Positions 48,506 through 51,059 of a stretch of 51,059 nucleotides of DNA are shown here, piece by piece. The stretch comes from Acidobacteriota bacterium. Lineage in GTDB: Bacteria; Acidobacteriota; Blastocatellia; Pyrinomonadales; Pyrinomonadaceae. The stretch is from contig JAIVJC010000026.1 in the NCBI GenBank assembly GCA_020200235.1, positions 1 to 51,059 of the forward strand, written 5' to 3'. The notes beneath the pieces are model-generated. The model ran no database searches. It had not been told where the DNA came from and was given only the letters and a program-made list of their open reading frames with translations. The position numbers and the translations under genes are program-made. Position 1 is the stretch's first letter. The number at the start of each line of letters is the position of its first letter.

Positions 48506-49648
48506 CTAACGATGTGGATGGAAATGCTCGAACCCGCCGGGAGGCAGGTCTTCGAGGTGCTGGTGGCGCAGGAGCTTGACGCCACGCTCGGCTTCCGTGA
48601 TCTCGCCGACGCGCGTGACGGCGACGCCGCCCAGCTCGCGCGGGAGCTTGAGCAGGTCGCGCGGGTGGACGGTGAAGAGCAGCTCGAAGTCTTCGCCGCC
48701 GTGGAGCGCGAGCTGGTGCGCGTCGGCGACGACCGTGTGCGTGAAGCTGTTGTCGGCGAGCGCGCTCGCGTGGGAGAGCGCGGGGTGGACGGGAATCTGC
48801 GCCCAGTCCAGAACCGCGCCGACGCCGCTCTCGCGGCACAGGTGCGCGAGGTCTGACGAGAGCCCGTCGCTGAGATCGATCATCGCCGTCGCCAGGCGCT
48901 CCTCGCAGACGTGCGCGCCCCACTCGACGCGCGGCACGGGGCGCGTCTGCCGCAAGGCTACCTCGTGGTACTCCGCCGGGAAGTCGCCCGTCAGGTCTTC
49001 GGTGAGCGTGAGGGACTTTTCCAGCAGCCGCAAGCCGGCAGCCGCGCCGCCGAGCGCGCCCGTCACGAAAATCTGATCGCCCACCCGCGCGCCCGAGCGC
49101 AAGATCGCGCGATCCGACTCGACCTCGCCGACGACGATTGAATCGATCACGATCCGATCGGGCGAGCGCGACACGTCGCCGCCGACGAGCGCGACGCCGT
49201 GCTCCTCGGCGAGCGCGAAGAAGCCCGCGTAGAAGTCGTCGAGGAAGTGCGACTCCCAAGTCGTCTGCGGGACGCCGAGCGAGAGCAGCGCGAAGCGCGG
49301 GCGCGCGCCCATCGCGGCGACGTCCGAGAGCGAAACGGCGAGCGACTTGTGGCCGAGCGCGGCCGGCTCGGTGATGCGGCGGAAGAAGTCTACGTCTTCG
49401 ACGAGCAGGTCGGCGGTCACTACGTGGTCGCGCCCCGCCCGCGAGCGGAAGACCGCCGCGTCGTCGCCGATACCGACGAGCAAGGATGAAGGATGAGGGA
49501 TGAAGGATGAAAGTTTGGAGGCGGGTGTCTCTTGGCTTTCGAGAGCGCGGCGGCGGATGCGCTCGATGAAATCAAACTCACCGCGCGAACTCTCTCCAGA
49601 AGAGCGGTGCGAAGGATGTGAGACCGGATCGTGAGAATCTTTCTTCAT
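48506..49648 (-). CDS. thiL: Thiamine-monophosphate kinase with repeat-embedded N-terminus
   Basis: Phosphorylates thiamine monophosphate to the diphosphate. 380 residues. Normal ThiL parts: GEFDFIERIRRRA, then GIGDDAAVF, VVTADLLVEDVDFF, ALGHKSLAVSLSDVAAMGARPRFALLSLG, GVALVGGDVSRS, and MIDLSDGLSSDLAHLC (Mg-binding Asp residues). Between GEFDFIERIRRRA and GIGDDAAVF about 25 residues stand instead of the usual 10-15, and they include KLSSFIPHPSSLL, translated from the repeat arm 49481-49511. The ATG at 49648 is inside the other arm. Residues 2-20 (KKDSHDPVSHPSHRSSGE) have no ThiL counterpart. The catalytic core is intact. Confidence 0.92.
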   Translation of the reverse strand: MKKDSHDPVSHPSHRSSGESSRGEFDFIERIRRRALESQETPASKLSSFIPHPSSLLVGIGDDAAVFRSRAGRDHVVTADLLVEDVDFFRRITEPAALGHKSLAVSLSDVAAMGARPRFALLSLGVPQTTWESHFLDDFYAGFFALAEEHGVALVGGDVSRSPDRIVIDSIVVGEVESDRAILRSGARVGDQIFVTGALGGAAAGLRLLEKSLTLTEDLTGDFPAEYHEVALRQTRPVPRVEWGAHVCEERLATAMIDLSDGLSSDLAHLCRESGVGAVLDWAQIPVHPALSHASALADNSFTHTVVADAHQLALHGGEDFELLFTVHPRDLLKLPRELGGVAVTRVGEITEAERGVKLLRHQHLEDLPPGGFEHFHPHR

Positions 49649-49674
49649 CCTTCATCCTTCATCCTTCATCCTTG
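49481..49674. repeat. Heptad inverted repeat HIR11 bracketing the start of thiL (unit GGATGAA)
   Basis: Left arm 49481-49511 and right arm 49644-49674 are complementary over 31 nt with one mismatch. They enclose 132 nt that encode ThiL residues 2-45. On the minus strand the right arm reads AAGGATGAAGGATGAAGG, so each heptamer brings a Shine-Dalgarno-like AAGG and an ATG. The left arm is read as the stop-free TTCATCC side. Confidence 0.92.
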
Positions 49675-49677
49675 CTC

Positions 49678-50847
49678 TCACAGGTTGCGCCGCATCGAGT
49701 CGAGACCGGCGGCGATTGTTTCGAGCGAGGTGGAGAAGGAGAAGCGCAGGCGTCCGTCGCCGTGCTCGCCGAAGACGACGCCGGGGACGGTCGCGACCCG
49801 CGCGCGTTCGAGCAGGGTCTCGGCGGCGGCGCGGCTGTCGGCGTCGATGCGCGTCACGTCGGGGAAGGCGTAGAACGCGCCCGCCGGCGGCGCGCACGGA
49901 AGACCGATCTCGTTCAAGCCGATGATCATCAGATCGCGACGCTCGCGATACTCGGCAAGCGTGCTGGCGAAAAAGTCTGCGGGCAGTTCGAGCGCGGCGA
50001 GCGCAGCCCACTGGGTCGGAGTCGAGACGCCGTTCGTCGAGTAGAGCGTGGTCTTGCGCAAGCCCGTCATCCACGGCTCGGCGGCGGCCGCGTAGCCGAT
50101 GCGCCAGCCCGTCATCGCGTAGGACTTCGAGAGCGTGTAGCAGGAGATGGTGCGCTCGAACATCCCTTCGAGCGAGGCGATGGAGACGTGCTCGCCGTCG
50201 TAGACCAAATCCTCGTAAGCCTCGTCGGCGACGACGACCAGATCGCGCTCGCGCACGAACGCCGCGACCTCTTCGGTCTCCCCGCGCGTGAAGACGACGC
50301 CCGAAGGGTTCTGCGGCGTGTTGAAGTAGAGCGCGCGCGAGCGGTCGGTCGCGTAGCGGGCGAGCGTCTCGGCGAAGACGTCGCGCCTCGCCTCGTCGGT
50401 CGGGACGAGACGGATGCGCGCGCCGCAGCCGGCGACCAAATCTTTGATCGGCGTCCAGTAGGGCGAGAAGACGAGCACCTCATCGCCGGGGTTGAGGACG
50501 GACTGGAACGCGCCGAAGAGCCCCTGCATCCCGCCGTTCAGAACGATCACGTCGCGCTCCTCTACGGGCACGCGGTTGCGCGCGCGCAACTTTTCGGCGA
50601 GCGCGGCGCGCAGCTCGGCGACGCCCGAAGAGGCTGCGTAGCGCGTCTTATTTTCGGCGAGGGCGCGCGCCATCGCCTCCTTGACGGGCGCGGGCGTCGC
50701 GGGGAAGGGCTCGCCGCCTTCGAACTGAAAGACCTGCTGACCGGCGACGCGCAGCTCCATGACGCGGTTGCGGATATTAACGATGTCGGAGAAGCCGACG
50801 GCGTCGAGTCGCGCGGCGAGGCGGAAGGCGGACGAGGCTATGCTCAA
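49678..50847 (-). CDS. Class I/II PLP-dependent aminotransferase
   Basis: 389 residues from a TTG at 50847, with GGAGG 12 nt before it. There is no ATG or GTG before the conserved region. Fold type I: VFQFEGGEPFPATPAPVKEAMARAL, RYAASSGVAELRAALAEKL, VLNGGMQGLFGAFQSVLNPGDEVLVFSPYW, ALYFNTPQNPSGVVFTRGE, VVADEAYEDLVYDGEH, and CYTLSKSYAMTGWRIGY with the PLP Lys. Close to the aspartate/aromatic aminotransferase group Iγ. The amino acid substrate cannot be read from the sequence. It is followed 30 nt later by thiL, with HIR11 between. Confidence 0.9.
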   Translation of the reverse strand: MSIASSAFRLAARLDAVGFSDIVNIRNRVMELRVAGQQVFQFEGGEPFPATPAPVKEAMARALAENKTRYAASSGVAELRAALAEKLRARNRVPVEERDVIVLNGGMQGLFGAFQSVLNPGDEVLVFSPYWTPIKDLVAGCGARIRLVPTDEARRDVFAETLARYATDRSRALYFNTPQNPSGVVFTRGETEEVAAFVRERDLVVVADEAYEDLVYDGEHVSIASLEGMFERTISCYTLSKSYAMTGWRIGYAAAAEPWMTGLRKTTLYSTNGVSTPTQWAALAALELPADFFASTLAEYRERRDLMIIGLNEIGLPCAPPAGAFYAFPDVTRIDADSRAAAETLLERARVATVPGVVFGEHGDGRLRFSFSTSLETIAAGLDSMRRNL

Positions 50848-51059
50848 AGTGTGCGTCGAACCTCCGAAGGGGTTGGGATGGAAGCGGGATTATAGTCCTC
50901 TCATCGATGAAGCGTCCAACAGAGGCGGAGGGTCGGGACGATACGATGGCGACGGGAGGGAGTCGCGCCTGATCATTTCGTGTCGCGAATAATCCATATC
51001 GTGCAGCGTCGTGGAGTCGGGTCCGAGGCTGAGGCGCGACGCGTGTTGCGATTCAATTG
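50848..51059. other. Right end of the window, no gene recognised
   Basis: 212 nt with the start region of the aminotransferase gene on the left. I see no further gene start, promoter or structured element that I can support. Confidence 0.5.

Noticed and set aside
49618-50895. 425-codon plus-strand ORF opposite the aminotransferase
   Set aside because: Shadow. The other strand has the PLP lysine motif and all aminotransferase landmarks.

Overview
The window is GC-rich chromosomal DNA of a didermic bacterium. It most likely comes from the phylum Acidobacteriota, perhaps class Blastocatellia. Four things point there: a VWFA-related protein of the acidobacterial type, two PEP-CTERM proteins with the tail VPEPATMLLLGTGLAG, a Kdo transferase (so an LPS outer membrane), and a Lys-less EF-P loop. 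The taxonomic call is inference from gene content. Almost all of the window is coding. I see no rRNA, tRNA, CRISPR array, prophage or insertion sequence.

Layout. 1-3049 (minus): waaA, efp and a SprT-like metallopeptidase. 3681-8871 (plus): the heat-shock cluster hrcA-grpE-dnaK-dnaJ, followed by a block of palindromic repeats. 9148-14059 (minus): tsaD, a VWA protein and a beta-propeller lipoprotein. 14269-21503 (minus): a decapitated P-loop kinase fused onto the tail of rsmD, a DUF433/DUF5615 pair, recG, a bacilliredoxin, and the coupled nnr-tsaE pair. 21805-23443 (minus): two PEP-CTERM genes. 23742-26978 (minus): an NtrC-type sigma-54 activator followed by murJ. 27102-31440 (minus): a four-gene minor-pilin operon (FimT/PilV/PilW/PilX types) behind a near-consensus -24/-12 promoter. 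32144-33532 (minus): PBP4. 33814-41961 (plus): an Ogg2-type glycosylase, a TPR protein with two retropepsin-like domains, a PIN protein, small unknowns, a RelE-type pair, a lytic transglycosylase, an MFS permease and an amidohydrolase. 42019-50847 (minus): TPR proteins, a class III aminotransferase, a second DUF433/DUF5615 pair, cysS, a TonB-like protein, thiL and a class I/II aminotransferase.

Most genes are housekeeping. The most unusual feature is a family of about ten inverted repeats whose arms are built from degenerate tandem heptamers (period 7 nt, different unit sequence in each copy). They sit at gene boundaries. Several supply the stop codon of the neighbouring gene. Two have gone into reading frames: one encodes a long insert in the central loop of the MFS permease, and the other brackets the first codons of thiL and supplies its start codon. 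Also worth attention are the sigma-54 promoter with an upstream palindrome before the pilin operon, a pseudopilin with an EF-hand loop and a 12-nt-period Pro/Thr repeat, the rsmD/kinase deletion junction, a DUF433 protein carrying a Cys4 zinc-ribbon tail, and a double aspartic-protease TPR protein.
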